A stretch of 64,000 bases of DNA, taken from NCBI RefSeq assembly GCF_048265165.1, contig NZ_JBLXCD010000007.1:140283-204282 (forward strand), given 5' to 3'. The notes beneath the pieces were generated by a model. It worked only from the letters and a program-made list of their open reading frames with translations. It was not told where the DNA came from and did no database searches. The number at the start of each line of letters is the position of its first letter. Positions within the stretch are counted from its first letter, which is position 1. A program made the position numbers and the translations under genes. This DNA comes from Oceanospirillum sp048265165. GTDB lineage: Bacteria; Pseudomonadota; Gammaproteobacteria; Pseudomonadales; Halomonadaceae. Of the stretch, positions 42,593 to 52,193 are shown one piece after another.

Positions 42593-43849
42593 ATGAATAT
42601 CAAACAGTATATGCAGGAGATGGGTCAAAAGGCCCGTCTTGCCTCACGCGCTATCGCAAAAGCAGATACCGGCTTAAAAAACAAAGCTCTTCTGGCCACC
42701 GCAGATGCACTGGATGCAGCCCGACCGATACTGGCAGCCGAAAATGAAAAAGACCTGGCAAATGGTCGTGATAATGGTTTGGACAGTGCTCTTCTGGATC
42801 GTTTGGCGCTGACTCCTAAGGTCATCGATACCATGATTGAGGGCTTGCGTCAGGTTGCGGCTCTACCCGACCCTATCGGTGAAATTACCGATATGAATTT
42901 TCGCCCGAGCGGTATTCAGCTAGGTAAAATGCGTGTTCCGCTTGGTGTTATTGGCATTATTTATGAATCCCGCCCTAATGTCACTGTGGAAGCGGCCAGC
43001 CTCTGTCTGAAGTCCGGAAATGCAGTGATACTTCGCGGTGGTTCTGAGGCTATTCACTCCAATCAGGCGATTGCCCGATGTATAGCCCAGGGCCTTGCGG
43101 CTGCGGATTTACCGGCGGCCACGGTTCAGGTTGTTGAGACGACTGATCGGGCTGCGGTAGGGGAGCTGATTACCATGCCGCAATTTGTGGATGTGATTGT
43201 GCCCCGGGGTGGCAAGGGCCTGATTGAAAGGGTTAGTAAAGATGCCTCTGTACCTGTGATTAAGCATCTTGACGGCATCTGTCATGTCTATATTGATGAT
43301 CAGGCTGACCTGGACAAGGCGGTTAAGATCGCTGTAAACGCTAAGACTCACCGCTATGGTACCTGTAATACTATGGAAACCTTGTTGGTAGCAGAGTCTG
43401 TTGCGGCAAAGGTACTGCCTTTGTTGGCAGAAGAATATGCGGCGAAAGGTGTTGAACTGAGAGGCTGTGAGAAGACCTGTGCTATTCTGGCCAGTGCCAT
43501 TCCGGCGACGGAAGAGGACTGGAGCACGGAGTATCTGGCTCCAATACTGGCGATCAAGGTCGTATCATCTGCAGATGAAGCAATTGATCATATTAATGAT
43601 TTTGGTTCTCATCATACGGATGCCATTGTCACTGAAAATTACACCCTGGCACGTCGTTTCCTGGCCGAGGTGGATTCCAGCTCTGTTATGGTCAACGCTT
43701 CTACTCGCTTCGCGGATGGATTCGAGTATGGTTTAGGTGCGGAGATCGGTATCTCTACCGATAAAATTCATGCCCGTGGTCCGGTTGGTTTGGAAGGTCT
43801 GACCTCCCGGAAATATGTGGTCTTTGGTGATGGCCATATCCGCGACTGA
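42593..43849 (+). CDS. proA: ProA, gamma-glutamyl phosphate reductase
   Basis: ProA reduces gamma-glutamyl phosphate to glutamate semialdehyde with NADPH, the second step of proline synthesis. The 418-residue protein shows GVIGIIYESRPNVTVEAASLCLKSGNAVILRGGSEA, the catalytic cysteine region THRYGTCNTMETLLV, and FGSHHTDAIVTENYTLARRF. The ATG at 42593 gives the family start, although the ribosome site is weak. It is followed by a terminator and nadD, as in many gammaproteobacteria. proB is not in the window. Confidence 0.97.
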   Translation: MNIKQYMQEMGQKARLASRAIAKADTGLKNKALLATADALDAARPILAAENEKDLANGRDNGLDSALLDRLALTPKVIDTMIEGLRQVAALPDPIGEITDMNFRPSGIQLGKMRVPLGVIGIIYESRPNVTVEAASLCLKSGNAVILRGGSEAIHSNQAIARCIAQGLAAADLPAATVQVVETTDRAAVGELITMPQFVDVIVPRGGKGLIERVSKDASVPVIKHLDGICHVYIDDQADLDKAVKIAVNAKTHRYGTCNTMETLLVAESVAAKVLPLLAEEYAAKGVELRGCEKTCAILASAIPATEEDWSTEYLAPILAIKVVSSADEAIDHINDFGSHHTDAIVTENYTLARRFLAEVDSSSVMVNASTRFADGFEYGLGAEIGISTDKIHARGPVGLEGLTSRKYVVFGDGHIRD

Positions 43850-43869
43850 TTGTAGCGTCGCGTTATTAG

Positions 43870-43896
43870 CGGCAGGTCAGTAGGCCTGCCGTTTTT
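43870..43896 (+). terminator. intrinsic terminator after proA
   Basis: CGGCAGG at 43870-43876 pairs with CCTGCCG at 43885-43891, followed by TTTTT. The nadD ATG lies 42 bases further on. Confidence 0.88.
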
Positions 43897-43938
43897 GTAT
43901 CTGCAATGACTCTAACTTGAATAGCTTCTGAAAATCTT

Positions 43939-44595
43939 ATGTCTGATAAACCTGATATCGTCGCTGTGATGGGAGGGACTTTTGACCCGGTTCATAATGG
44001 ACATCTTCGCTCAGCCCTGGAGCTGAAGCAGCTATTGGCACTGGATGAAGTCCGTTTGGTTCCCTGTCATCAAACGCCTCATCGCGAACAGCCCCGAAGA
44101 AGCAGCCAGCAGAGATTGCATATGCTCGACCTGGCTGTTGCTGGTGAAGCAGGGTTGCGTATCGATGACCGGGAACTCCGGCTTGATCAGCCTTCCTATT
44201 CGGTTTTTACACTACAGGGGCTGCGTAAAGAGCTGGGTAATGAGGCTGTGCTTTTCTGGGTCATGGGAATTGATGCATTTGCCCACTTTACCTCTTGGTA
44301 TCAATGGCGTGAAATTCTGACGCTGGCCAATCTTATTATAATGACACGTCCGGGTTTTGAGTTAGTCTCAGAGTCAGAAGAGAAAAGGCTTTGGCAAGAG
44401 CGTGCAATTGAGGTGTCTGAACTTCATATGCACCCTTCCGGGAAAATTCTGTCTATCAGTCTGCCTTCGCAGCTGGAGATTTCTGCAACCTATATCCGTC
44501 AGCAGTTATCGCGGGGACAATCTGTGCGCTACCTGCTGCCTGATTCGGTTATCAGTTACATTGGGACCCATAAACTTTATGTTAAAGCGTCCTGA
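43939..44595 (+). CDS. nadD: NadD, nicotinate-mononucleotide adenylyltransferase
   Basis: NadD joins nicotinate mononucleotide and ATP in NAD synthesis. The 218-residue protein has the nucleotidyltransferase signatures VMGGTFDPVHNGHLRSALEL (HxGH motif) and LEISATYIRQQLSRGQSVRYLLPDSVISYI (ISSTxIR-like motif). It starts with ATG at 43939. It is the first gene of the run nadD-rsfS-rlmH-mrdA-rodA, the normal gammaproteobacterial order, though holA and lptE are not upstream here. Confidence 0.96.
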   Translation: MSDKPDIVAVMGGTFDPVHNGHLRSALELKQLLALDEVRLVPCHQTPHREQPRRSSQQRLHMLDLAVAGEAGLRIDDRELRLDQPSYSVFTLQGLRKELGNEAVLFWVMGIDAFAHFTSWYQWREILTLANLIIMTRPGFELVSESEEKRLWQERAIEVSELHMHPSGKILSISLPSQLEISATYIRQQLSRGQSVRYLLPDSVISYIGTHKLYVKAS

Positions 44596-44739
44596 TCTTT
44601 TCGGTATTTGAGCGCGTTTTTTTGCCTGATGTTAAACTAATGTCTCTTTTTATGGCTTTTGGCGTCAGTTTTTACAGAGAAATGAACATTAAGGCTACAA
44701 AGCTGCTCTAACTTGTAAGACAATTGCGTTCTTATTTGA

Positions 44740-44770
44740 TTAATCCTGAATTCGTCTGGTTAATCCTGAA
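44740..44770. repeat. 11-bp direct repeat with a 20-bp period upstream of rsfS
   Basis: TTAATCCTGAA occurs at 44740-44750 and 44760-44770. The spacing is about two helix turns. It sits just before the rsfS ribosome site; it could be a duplicated site or chance. Confidence 0.4.
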
Positions 44771-44783
44771 AATCTGAGGTCCT

Positions 44784-45161
44784 ATGCAAACAGAACAACT
44801 CAAGCAGCTGGTTATTGACTCGCTGGAAGAGATGAAGGGTAACGATATTGTGGTGCTTGATGTTCAAGGCAACACCAGCGTTACTGACTTTATGGTTATC
44901 GCTAGTGGTACATCTAACCGTCACGTGGCCTCCATGGCTAATAATGTGGTGGTGAGTGTTAAAGAGCAGGGCGTTCGTCCGCTGGGCGTGGAAGGTCAGG
45001 CCGGTAGTGAGTGGGTTCTGGTGGATTTGGGGGATATTGTGGTGCATGTAATGCAGCCGGCAACCCGCCAGTTCTATGATCTTGAGCGCCTCTGGAGTGA
45101 TTTACCGGAGGATTCTGTTGCGGAGTCCGGAATGCAGGAGTCGTCGGAGAGCCATTCTTGA
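44784..45161 (+). CDS. rsfS: RsfS, ribosome silencing factor
   Basis: RsfS binds ribosomal protein L14 and blocks subunit joining in stationary phase. The 125-residue protein has the family pattern DIVVLDVQGNTSVTDFMVIASGTSNRHVASMANNVV and GSEWVLVDLGDIVVHVMQPATRQFYDLERLW. Ribosome site TGAGG precedes the ATG at 44784. Its stop overlaps the rlmH start (TTGA). Confidence 0.95.
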   Translation: MQTEQLKQLVIDSLEEMKGNDIVVLDVQGNTSVTDFMVIASGTSNRHVASMANNVVVSVKEQGVRPLGVEGQAGSEWVLVDLGDIVVHVMQPATRQFYDLERLWSDLPEDSVAESGMQESSESHS

Positions 45162-45625
45162 GGATCAAGCTTATTGCAGTGGGCACTAAAATGCCCAAGT
45201 GGGTAGAGCAAGGCTACGAAGAGTATGCTAAACGTCTGCCTCGGGAGTTTTCTCTGGAATTGATGGAGATTGCTCCCGGCAATCGCGGTAAGAATGCTGA
45301 TATTGAGCGTGCAATCCGAAAAGAGGGCGAGCTGATGATGTCTAAGATCAGCTCATCTGATCATGTTGTTGCTCTCGAAGTGCTCGGGAAGACATGGTCT
45401 ACCGAGCAGCTTGCTAAAGAAGCTGAAGGTTGGCAAATGCTCGGTCGTGATGTTTGCCTGCTGGTTGGTGGCCCTGAAGGTCTTGCCCGGGAGTGTAAAC
45501 AAAGAGCAAATCAGCAATGGTCTTTGTCGCCTCTTACACTGCCGCATCCTATGGTGAGGCTCCTGTTAGCGGAGCAGGTTTACCGGGCCTGGAGTGTTAT
45601 CCAGGGGCACCCCTATCATCGCTAA
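45158..45625 (+). CDS. rlmH: RlmH, 23S rRNA pseudouridine-1915 N3-methyltransferase
   Basis: RlmH methylates pseudouridine 1915 in helix 69 of 23S rRNA. The 155-residue SPOUT protein has IKLIAVGTKMPKWVEQGYEEYAKRLP, the cofactor knot LLVGGPEGLARECK, and the C terminus LLLAEQVYRAWSVIQGHPYHR with the conserved YHR. The start is a TTG at 45158 overlapping the rsfS stop, so translation is probably coupled. Length equals the family norm. Confidence 0.95.
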   Translation: MRIKLIAVGTKMPKWVEQGYEEYAKRLPREFSLELMEIAPGNRGKNADIERAIRKEGELMMSKISSSDHVVALEVLGKTWSTEQLAKEAEGWQMLGRDVCLLVGGPEGLARECKQRANQQWSLSPLTLPHPMVRLLLAEQVYRAWSVIQGHPYHR

Positions 45626-45658
45626 AACTCTCATCTTTCCAAGAACGGTGATAACCGG

Positions 45659-47539
45659 ATGTCTGAAAAACGCACACTGAAAAACCTCGACCTTGAATAC
45701 CGTCTTTTCAAGGAAAGGATCTTTGTCGCTTTTGCCATCGTTATCCTTCTTGTTATGGTGCTCGTTTCCCGCATGGTTTATCTGCAGGTATACCAATACG
45801 ACGTCTATAGTACCAAATCCGATAAAAACAGAATGCACGTAAGGGCTATCCCTCCCACACGAGGCCTTATCTTTGATGGTAAAGGCCGTGTATTGGCAGA
45901 AAATCTGCCCAGTTATAACCTGATGTTTGTTCGTGAGCAGGCGAAAGATATCCAGGGTGTACTGAACACTCTGTCAGAGGTTTTGGAGCTGAGTGAAACC
46001 CAGCAAAAAGAGATTGCTGAGCAGACTTATAGTCAGCGCCGACCCTTTCACTCCGCTCTTCTGTTAAGCCAGCTAACCGAAGAACAGATCGCTAAAGTTT
46101 CTGTTAATCGTTATCGCCTTCCTGGTGTTGAAATTGAAGCTCAGCTGATCCGCCACTACCCCTATGGCCCGATGACAGCCCATGTTCTGGGTTATGTTTC
46201 CCGTATTAGTGAACTGGATCTTAAAAAGGTCGACCGTTCGCAGTATGCGGGGACTTACTATATTGGAAAGAGTGGGATTGAGCGCCAGTATGAAGAAACC
46301 CTACATGGAAAAGTGGGCGTTCAAACGGTTGAAACCAACGCCCGGGGCCGAGTGTTGAGTGTTCTTGATGAGACCTTGCCTCAGCCTGGACAGTCATTGA
46401 AACTGCACCTGGATACGGATCTTCAATACGCTGCGATGCGGGCTTTATCGGGATTTCGGGGTTCTATCGTCGCTATTGAGCCTAAAACCGGTGGCATTCT
46501 TGCGATCGTCAGTACGCCAAGTTTTGACCCCAATCTTTTCGTTTCAGGTATTGATAGTAAAACTTATAAAGAGTTGATCACTTCCCGTGACCTGCCTATG
46601 TTTAACCGGAGTATCCGGGGGAACTACCCTCCAGCTTCAACCATTAAAGCCTTTATGGCAATTGCCGGACTTGAAGAGGGAGTTGTCACTCAGGACTTTA
46701 CCATTGAAGATCCCGGCTGGTTTCAGTTACCGAATGATGATCGTTATTACCGCAACTGGAAGCGGATTGGGCACGGTACAGTGGATTTGAGAAAAGCGAT
46801 TGTGGTTTCAAACGATACCTATTTTTATAACCTGGCCTACAATTTAGGCATTGATCGCATTTACCCTTTTATGCAACGTTTTGGATTTGGTTTGAATACA
46901 GCACTGGATATACCTCAGGCCTCACCGGGGCTTATGCCAAGTCGTGACTGGAAGCGTACTAAACGAAAGTCTCCCTGGTTTCCGGGTGAAACACTAAGCG
47001 TAGGAATTGGCCAGGGGTATTGGCAGGCAACGCCTCTGCAGATTGCTACGTCAATGGCGGTATTGGCTAACAAGGGAAAATGGGTGCAGCCCCGATTGGT
47101 AAAAAGTATTGATAGTAAAGACATCGTTACTGATAACAAAGAATCTCCAAAAGATATCGTACTATCCGATGAGCGTTACTGGGACATTGCTATAGAAGCT
47201 ATGGTCGACGTGGTTCATAGTGGAACGGGGACGGCGCGACGGATCGGCAAGCAGGTTGACTATACGATTGCAGGTAAAACCGGTACCGCTCAGGTAAAAA
47301 GCATCAAACAAGATGAAGTTTACGATGAAAGCAAGTTGGCCGAGCGTCACCGGGACCATGCAATGTTTGCCGGTTTTGCTCCGGCCCATGACCCGAAAAT
47401 TGCACTGGCCGTGATTGTAGAAAATGCGGGTAGCGGCAGCACGACAGCAGCACCTATCGCTAAGATGGTATTTGATGCTTACCTGAAAAAAGAGCGTGAT
47501 CTGAGGCTGACTGAGTCAGTAGGCGGAGGAAAAGAGTGA
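45659..47539 (+). CDS. mrdA: PBP2, peptidoglycan transpeptidase of the elongasome
   Basis: PBP2 crosslinks peptidoglycan during rod elongation together with RodA. The 626-residue class B protein has a short cytoplasmic tail, one membrane helix (about 21-43), a pedestal region and a transpeptidase domain. The active site is serine about 327 in YPPASTIKAF (SxxK), with SND in VVSNDTYFYN and KTG in AGKTGTAQVK. Its stop overlaps the rodA start (GTGA), the usual coupling. Confidence 0.97.
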   Translation: MSEKRTLKNLDLEYRLFKERIFVAFAIVILLVMVLVSRMVYLQVYQYDVYSTKSDKNRMHVRAIPPTRGLIFDGKGRVLAENLPSYNLMFVREQAKDIQGVLNTLSEVLELSETQQKEIAEQTYSQRRPFHSALLLSQLTEEQIAKVSVNRYRLPGVEIEAQLIRHYPYGPMTAHVLGYVSRISELDLKKVDRSQYAGTYYIGKSGIERQYEETLHGKVGVQTVETNARGRVLSVLDETLPQPGQSLKLHLDTDLQYAAMRALSGFRGSIVAIEPKTGGILAIVSTPSFDPNLFVSGIDSKTYKELITSRDLPMFNRSIRGNYPPASTIKAFMAIAGLEEGVVTQDFTIEDPGWFQLPNDDRYYRNWKRIGHGTVDLRKAIVVSNDTYFYNLAYNLGIDRIYPFMQRFGFGLNTALDIPQASPGLMPSRDWKRTKRKSPWFPGETLSVGIGQGYWQATPLQIATSMAVLANKGKWVQPRLVKSIDSKDIVTDNKESPKDIVLSDERYWDIAIEAMVDVVHSGTGTARRIGKQVDYTIAGKTGTAQVKSIKQDEVYDESKLAERHRDHAMFAGFAPAHDPKIALAVIVENAGSGSTTAAPIAKMVFDAYLKKERDLRLTESVGGGKE

Positions 47540-48684
47540 GTACACGTGACTTTTTGCACCGGTTGCCAGGGGCTGCTAATGCATTCCAGCGTCCTGCTGG
47601 TTGGTTGGAGCGGATCCATATCGATTTCTGGATGCTGATGATTCTATTTGTTCTCATTAGTTGCGGTCTTTTTGTACTTTATAGTGCATCTGGAGAGAGT
47701 CTGCATGATGTTAAGCGTCAGGGGATGCGTTTTCTTGTGGCACTTGCAGGCATGTTTATTATTGCTCAGATTGAGCCACGACAACTACAGCGCTGGACCC
47801 CTGTTTTTTACCTGGGCGGGGCAGTTCTTTTACTGGCTGTTTTACTGTTTGGTGTTGGTGCAAAAGGTGCGCAGCGTTGGATTCAGATACCTGGCATTGG
47901 TTTTCGTTTTCAGCCATCGGAGATTATGAAGCTGGCGATGCCGATGATGGTTGCCTGGTTTCTGGCCAATCGACCTTTACCCCCGGGTTGGAAACATTTA
48001 TTGATTTCAGCTGTCATTATTGGGGTGCCCGTGTTGATGATTGCCCGGCAGCCTGATTTGGGAACTTCGCTTTTGGTAGCTGCGGCTGCTGTTTTCGTTG
48101 TGCTTCTGGCAGGGTTGAGCTGGAAACTTATCGGTGGTTTTATTGTACTCGGTATTTCCGCGCTACCGGCGTTATGGCATGTGATGCATGACTATCAGCG
48201 TCAGCGAGTACTGACTTTCCTTAATCCTGAGATTGACCCTTTGGGTTCTGGCTGGAACATCATTCAGTCAAAAACAGCCATTGGTTCTGGCGGTATTTAT
48301 GGGAAGGGTTGGCTTCAGGGAACCCAGTCGCAACTTGAGTTTCTTCCGGAGCGGCATACTGATTTTATTATCGCTGTACTGGCTGAAGAGTTTGGTCTGG
48401 TGGGTATTGGTCTGATTCTGCTGGCTTACCTTGCGATTATTGGCCGGGGGCTCTTTATTGCATTAAATGCTCAGGATACCTACGGTCGTTTAGTGGCTGG
48501 CAGTATTACACTGACATTTTTTGTCTATGTGTTCGTTAATATTGGTATGGTCAGTGGATTATTGCCAGTGGTGGGAGTACCGCTACCTCTGGTGAGTTAT
48601 GGTGGTACCTCTATTGTTACTTTGATGGCGGGATTCGGGATTCTGATGTCGATTCACACCCATCGAAGCTTAGTTAGAAAGTAG
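47536..48684 (+). CDS. rodA: RodA, SEDS peptidoglycan glycosyltransferase
   Basis: RodA polymerises glycan strands in the elongasome with PBP2. The 382-residue protein has about ten membrane helices. SEDS signatures are GAKGAQRWIQIPGIGFRFQPSEIMKLAMP, ARQPDLGTSLLVAAAAVFVVLLAGL with the essential aspartate in QPDLG, and LPERHTDFIIAVLAEEFGLVG. The start is a GTG at 47536 with GGAGG upstream and a 4-base overlap with mrdA. Confidence 0.97.
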   Translation: MSTRDFLHRLPGAANAFQRPAGWLERIHIDFWMLMILFVLISCGLFVLYSASGESLHDVKRQGMRFLVALAGMFIIAQIEPRQLQRWTPVFYLGGAVLLLAVLLFGVGAKGAQRWIQIPGIGFRFQPSEIMKLAMPMMVAWFLANRPLPPGWKHLLISAVIIGVPVLMIARQPDLGTSLLVAAAAVFVVLLAGLSWKLIGGFIVLGISALPALWHVMHDYQRQRVLTFLNPEIDPLGSGWNIIQSKTAIGSGGIYGKGWLQGTQSQLEFLPERHTDFIIAVLAEEFGLVGIGLILLAYLAIIGRGLFIALNAQDTYGRLVAGSITLTFFVYVFVNIGMVSGLLPVVGVPLPLVSYGGTSIVTLMAGFGILMSIHTHRSLVRK

Positions 48685-48783
48685 TCTCTCAGCGTTTTGA
48701 GGGGCGTTTAATGTTTTTTATTTGCTTGTTTTGTTAGAGTGCAAAACATATAAGTAAGCTCATTCAGTTTTGGACGTGACAGC

Positions 48784-49830
48784 ATGGGATATCTGATGAA
48801 TATCAAAACCACTTTTTATCGTTGGTTTGGGCGTAGCTCCATTGCAGCGTTGGCCTTTGTACCGATAGGCTGCGCCACTGCAAATACACCGGAGCAACCA
48901 ACGCAGACTGAATACGAGCGTAACGTACAGATTGAAGATTTTGTTACCGAGATGGTTCGTGATCACGGCTTTACACCATCTGCTTTGAAAACTGTTCTTG
49001 GTAAAGCAGAGAAGAAGCAGAGTATTTTGGATGCGATCTCCCGCCCGGCGGAAAAGACCTTAGAGTGGAAAGGCTACCGCAAGATTTTTATTACTGATAA
49101 ACGTATTACTGGTGGTGTACGCTTTATGCGTAAACACCGAGCTGTTCTTGAACGCGCTGAAATGGTTTACGGTGTCCCGAAAGAAATTATCACTGCGATT
49201 ATCGGCGTCGAGACATACTACGGACGTATGGCAGGTAACTATAGGGTTGTCGATGCTTTAAGTACTCTGGCTTTTGACTACCCGCCGCGTGCTGAATTTT
49301 TCCGCAGTCAGTTAAAAGAGTATTTTATTCTGGCGCGTGAAGAGAGTATCGACCCATTGTCTATTAAAGGGTCTTATGCTGGCGCCATGGGGTATGGGCA
49401 ATTTATTCCAAGCAGTTATCGTAATTTTGCCGTTGACTTTGACGGTGATAAAAAGCGTGATATCTGGAATAACCCAACGGATGCCATCGGCAGTGTTGCT
49501 AATTATTTCAAAGAGCATCACTGGCAAACAGGTGAGCCTGTTGTTGTTCCGGCTACCGTTCAGGGCGATGCTTATAACGAGTTTGTTAACACTAACCTGA
49601 AGCCAGAGCTTTCGGTCCAGGAGTTGGCTGAAAAGGGATTTATGCCAAAGGACCGTCGCCGCTATTCCGGTATGGCTACAGCTATGGAGCTACAGGGTGA
49701 AAAGGGTGTAGAACATTGGTTAGGGCTCAGGAATTTTTACGTCATTACCCGCTATAATCACAGCAAGCTTTATGCGATGGCGGTGTATCAGTTAAGTCAG
49801 AAAATAAAACAAGCTGACCAGCAGGGATAG
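48784..49830 (+). CDS. mltB: MltB, lytic murein transglycosylase B
   Basis: MltB cleaves peptidoglycan glycan strands to 1,6-anhydro ends. The 348-residue protein has an N-terminal signal with a cysteine (FVPIGCA) that looks like a lipobox, although proline at position -3 is unusual. The catalytic glutamate is in AIIGVETYYGRMAGNYRV, followed by GSYAGAMGYGQFIPSSYRNFAVDFDGD, the family signature. It follows rodA by 99 bases and precedes rlpA, as in pseudomonads. Confidence 0.93.
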   Translation: MGYLMNIKTTFYRWFGRSSIAALAFVPIGCATANTPEQPTQTEYERNVQIEDFVTEMVRDHGFTPSALKTVLGKAEKKQSILDAISRPAEKTLEWKGYRKIFITDKRITGGVRFMRKHRAVLERAEMVYGVPKEIITAIIGVETYYGRMAGNYRVVDALSTLAFDYPPRAEFFRSQLKEYFILAREESIDPLSIKGSYAGAMGYGQFIPSSYRNFAVDFDGDKKRDIWNNPTDAIGSVANYFKEHHWQTGEPVVVPATVQGDAYNEFVNTNLKPELSVQELAEKGFMPKDRRRYSGMATAMELQGEKGVEHWLGLRNFYVITRYNHSKLYAMAVYQLSQKIKQADQQG

Positions 49831-49844
49831 GTGAGATAGAGTCG

Positions 49845-50696
49845 ATGACAGCCAGATCAATCTCTGTATCTGTAAATCAGGGGCAGGAGTTTCGCCGGTA
49901 TTACGGTGTTTTGTTTACTTTGCTGGCTTTTTTGGCTGGTTGTAGCTTATCACCTTCCGGGTCGCGCTATGAGCTCCAGCAGGATGCAGCACCGGATGAT
50001 GTTTTTGATATGAATAAGATCAAAGACTTAGACCCGGTTTATGAGCCTCCAAGCCCTGCTGGAAATAGATCACCCTATTCTGTCTGGGGGAAAAGCTATA
50101 CCGTACTGCCATCCAGCAAGGGATATAAGGCTGAAGGAACTGCCTCCTGGTATGGCAAGAAGTTTCATGGATACCATACATCAAATGGTGAGATTTATGA
50201 TATGTATCAGCTATCTGCTGCACATAAAAGCTTACCTCTCCCTTCCTATGTTCTGGTGACCCACCTGACGAACGGAAAGCAGGTTCTTGTACGGGTTAAT
50301 GACCGTGGCCCCTTCCATGATAACAGGCTTATTGATCTTTCCTATGCGGCGGCGGCTCGGCTTGATATGTTGGCAACGGGTACTGCCCCTGTCAGGATTG
50401 AGGCCATAGACCCAGTAAAGTGGAACAGCGGTATTAATCCCTTGATTAATCAGCTTCAACCACCGGTGCTTGTTCAGGTTGCTGCAATGAGCAAATCTGA
50501 ATCTGCGCTCAGGCTGGGACAGCAGCTAGAAAAAGGGACGGGTCAGACGATGAAGGTTCTTCCTTCTCAGGTGAACGGGCGGCTGTTGTACAAAGTTCAG
50601 CTTGGCCCTGTTGAATCCCGCTCTGAGCTTCAGCGTTTGATTCATCAGTTATCGGAAGATGGTTTTGTCAGGCCTATCATTATCCCCGTCCCCTGA
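49845..50696 (+). CDS. rlpA: RlpA, septal-ring lytic transglycosylase lipoprotein
   Basis: RlpA is an outer-membrane lipoprotein that, in pseudomonads, cuts naked glycan strands at the septum. The 283-residue product has a lipobox (LLAFLAGC, cysteine about 30), a double-psi beta-barrel (GTASWYGKKFHGYHTSNGEIYDMYQLSAAHKSLPLPSYV to VNDRGPFHDNRLIDLSYAAA) and a C-terminal SPOR domain (VLVQVAAMSKSESALRLGQQL). It follows mltB by 14 bases. Confidence 0.92.
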   Translation: MTARSISVSVNQGQEFRRYYGVLFTLLAFLAGCSLSPSGSRYELQQDAAPDDVFDMNKIKDLDPVYEPPSPAGNRSPYSVWGKSYTVLPSSKGYKAEGTASWYGKKFHGYHTSNGEIYDMYQLSAAHKSLPLPSYVLVTHLTNGKQVLVRVNDRGPFHDNRLIDLSYAAAARLDMLATGTAPVRIEAIDPVKWNSGINPLINQLQPPVLVQVAAMSKSESALRLGQQLEKGTGQTMKVLPSQVNGRLLYKVQLGPVESRSELQRLIHQLSEDGFVRPIIIPVP

Positions 50697-50787
50697 TAAG
50701 CCCTAGAATGAACTTTGGTCTTGTTGGCCAGTCTGACTATGCGTATTTATGCTCCGTTATGGTGCTAGGTGCGCTTTTGGTACGGCA

Positions 50788-50796
50788 TGGTATACT
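50788..50796 (+). promoter_or_regulatory. candidate extended -10 promoter for dacA
   Basis: TGGTATACT is an extended -10 element with TATACT matching five of six consensus bases. It lies about 87 bases before the dacA ATG in the gap after rlpA. No good -35 element is visible. Confidence 0.35.
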
Positions 50797-50882
50797 TGCC
50801 GATTTTAATAGCATTGCTCTTTTTTGGGGCGATGGACATACACGCAGTATCCTGCATTTTAAAAGGTTAAGAGTTAGTCATC

Positions 50883-52049
50883 ATGAGGATTTTCAGACAA
50901 ATTCGTGCAAAAGCAGTGGTTATCTTCTCGATTCTGGGGCTTATATTATCGGTGACAGCCCAGGCAGCTCTGATACCCGCTCCGCCGAAGCTTGCTGCTA
51001 AATCCTATATTTTGATTGATGCTGATAGCGGCCGTGTATTGGTCGAGCATAATGCAGATAAACAACTCCCTCCTGCCAGTTTGACTAAAATGATGACGGC
51101 CTATCTGGTTGAGTCTGAGGTTTCCAAAGGCAACCTTAGCCCTGAGGATAAAGTACGGGTTAGTGTTAAGGCCTGGAAAGCACCAGGTTCTCGTATGTTT
51201 ATCAAAGAAGGTGACTTTGTTGTTATCGAAGACTTGCTTAAAGGCATTATTATTCAGTCTGGTAATGACGCGAGTATTGCCGTTGCGGAGCATATTGGTG
51301 GTAGTGAAGAAGCTTTTGCTGACCTGATGACTCAGCATGCACAGATGATGGGCATGAAAAATACTCAGTTTTTGAATGCTACCGGCCTACCAGGTAAGGG
51401 GCATTACTCTACTGCCCATGATTTGGCTATTTTGGCGAACCACATTATTAAGGACTTCCCGGATCTGTATAGCGTCTATTCGCAACAGTATTTCACCTAT
51501 AATGGTATACGACAGGCGAATCGTAACCGTCTGTTGTGGCGTGATAAATCCGTTGACGGCTTGAAAACCGGTCACACTGATGAGGCTGGCTACTGCCTTG
51601 TTTCTTCGGCAAAGCGCGGCGACATGCGTCTTATCTCTGTGGTTATGGGAACCAGCAGTGAAGAAGCACGCGCCCGTGAGAGTCAGAAATTACTGGCTTA
51701 TGGCTTTCGTTATTTTGAAACACTTGAACCCTATTCAGCCGGTACGGTACTGAATGAACCTAAAGTTTGGGGCGGACAGCAACCTGATGTAAAACTGGGT
51801 ATCCGCGAAAACCTGAATATTACGATTCCCCGAGGGCAAGCCAAGCGATTGACAGCTAAGCTCAATGTTAACAAAGTGATTAAAGCACCGGTTACAGAAG
51901 GGCAATCGATGGGTGTACTCCAGGTTAGTCTTGATGGTGAGGTTTTAGCAGAACGTCCCTTGGTTGCCTTGGAGTCTGTCGAACAAGGTGGCTTCTTTAA
52001 GCGTCTCTGGGATAGTATCGTTCTATTTTTTAAAGGACTGTTGGGCTAG
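50883..52049 (+). CDS. dacA: DacA/PBP5, D-alanyl-D-alanine carboxypeptidase
   Basis: DacA trims the terminal D-alanine of pentapeptides in the periplasm. The 388-residue precursor has a signal peptide (IFSILGLILSVTAQA), SxxK with serine 66 and lysine 69 in PASLTKMMTAYLV, SGN in IQSGNDASI, and KTG in DGLKTGHTDEAGYC. The C-terminal beta-domain ends in an amphipathic helix (FFKRLWDSIVLFFKGLLG) that anchors it on the membrane. It is followed by a structured 3' region. Confidence 0.97.
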   Translation: MRIFRQIRAKAVVIFSILGLILSVTAQAALIPAPPKLAAKSYILIDADSGRVLVEHNADKQLPPASLTKMMTAYLVESEVSKGNLSPEDKVRVSVKAWKAPGSRMFIKEGDFVVIEDLLKGIIIQSGNDASIAVAEHIGGSEEAFADLMTQHAQMMGMKNTQFLNATGLPGKGHYSTAHDLAILANHIIKDFPDLYSVYSQQYFTYNGIRQANRNRLLWRDKSVDGLKTGHTDEAGYCLVSSAKRGDMRLISVVMGTSSEEARARESQKLLAYGFRYFETLEPYSAGTVLNEPKVWGGQQPDVKLGIRENLNITIPRGQAKRLTAKLNVNKVIKAPVTEGQSMGVLQVSLDGEVLAERPLVALESVEQGGFFKRLWDSIVLFFKGLLG

Positions 52050-52193
52050 AAATTTAAACCTGATGCCCATATATCTGTTGGAAAGCAGTTCAGATCGTTA
52101 AACGATAAAGACCAACTGGATTAGTTGGTGAAAACCAAAGACAATAAGTGTCCTTGGTTGACTGTTGATGTCGGTCTGCTACCGGCTTAGAGG
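52050..52193 (+). ncRNA. hairpin-rich dacA 3' region, possible sRNA
   Basis: Several stems follow each other: ACCAAC 52111-52116 with GTTGGT 52124-52129; a 9-of-10 stem 52134-52143 with 52149-52158; then the terminator at 52194. A weak ATCGTT/AACGAT pair lies just before the first. They may form a 3'-UTR RNA. I cannot tell whether it is released or simply protects the dacA mRNA. Confidence 0.35.

Noticed and set aside
50708..51001. 97-codon ORF starting before dacA
   Set aside because: It overlaps the start of dacA in another frame; the dacA signal peptide and active-site motifs are clear.
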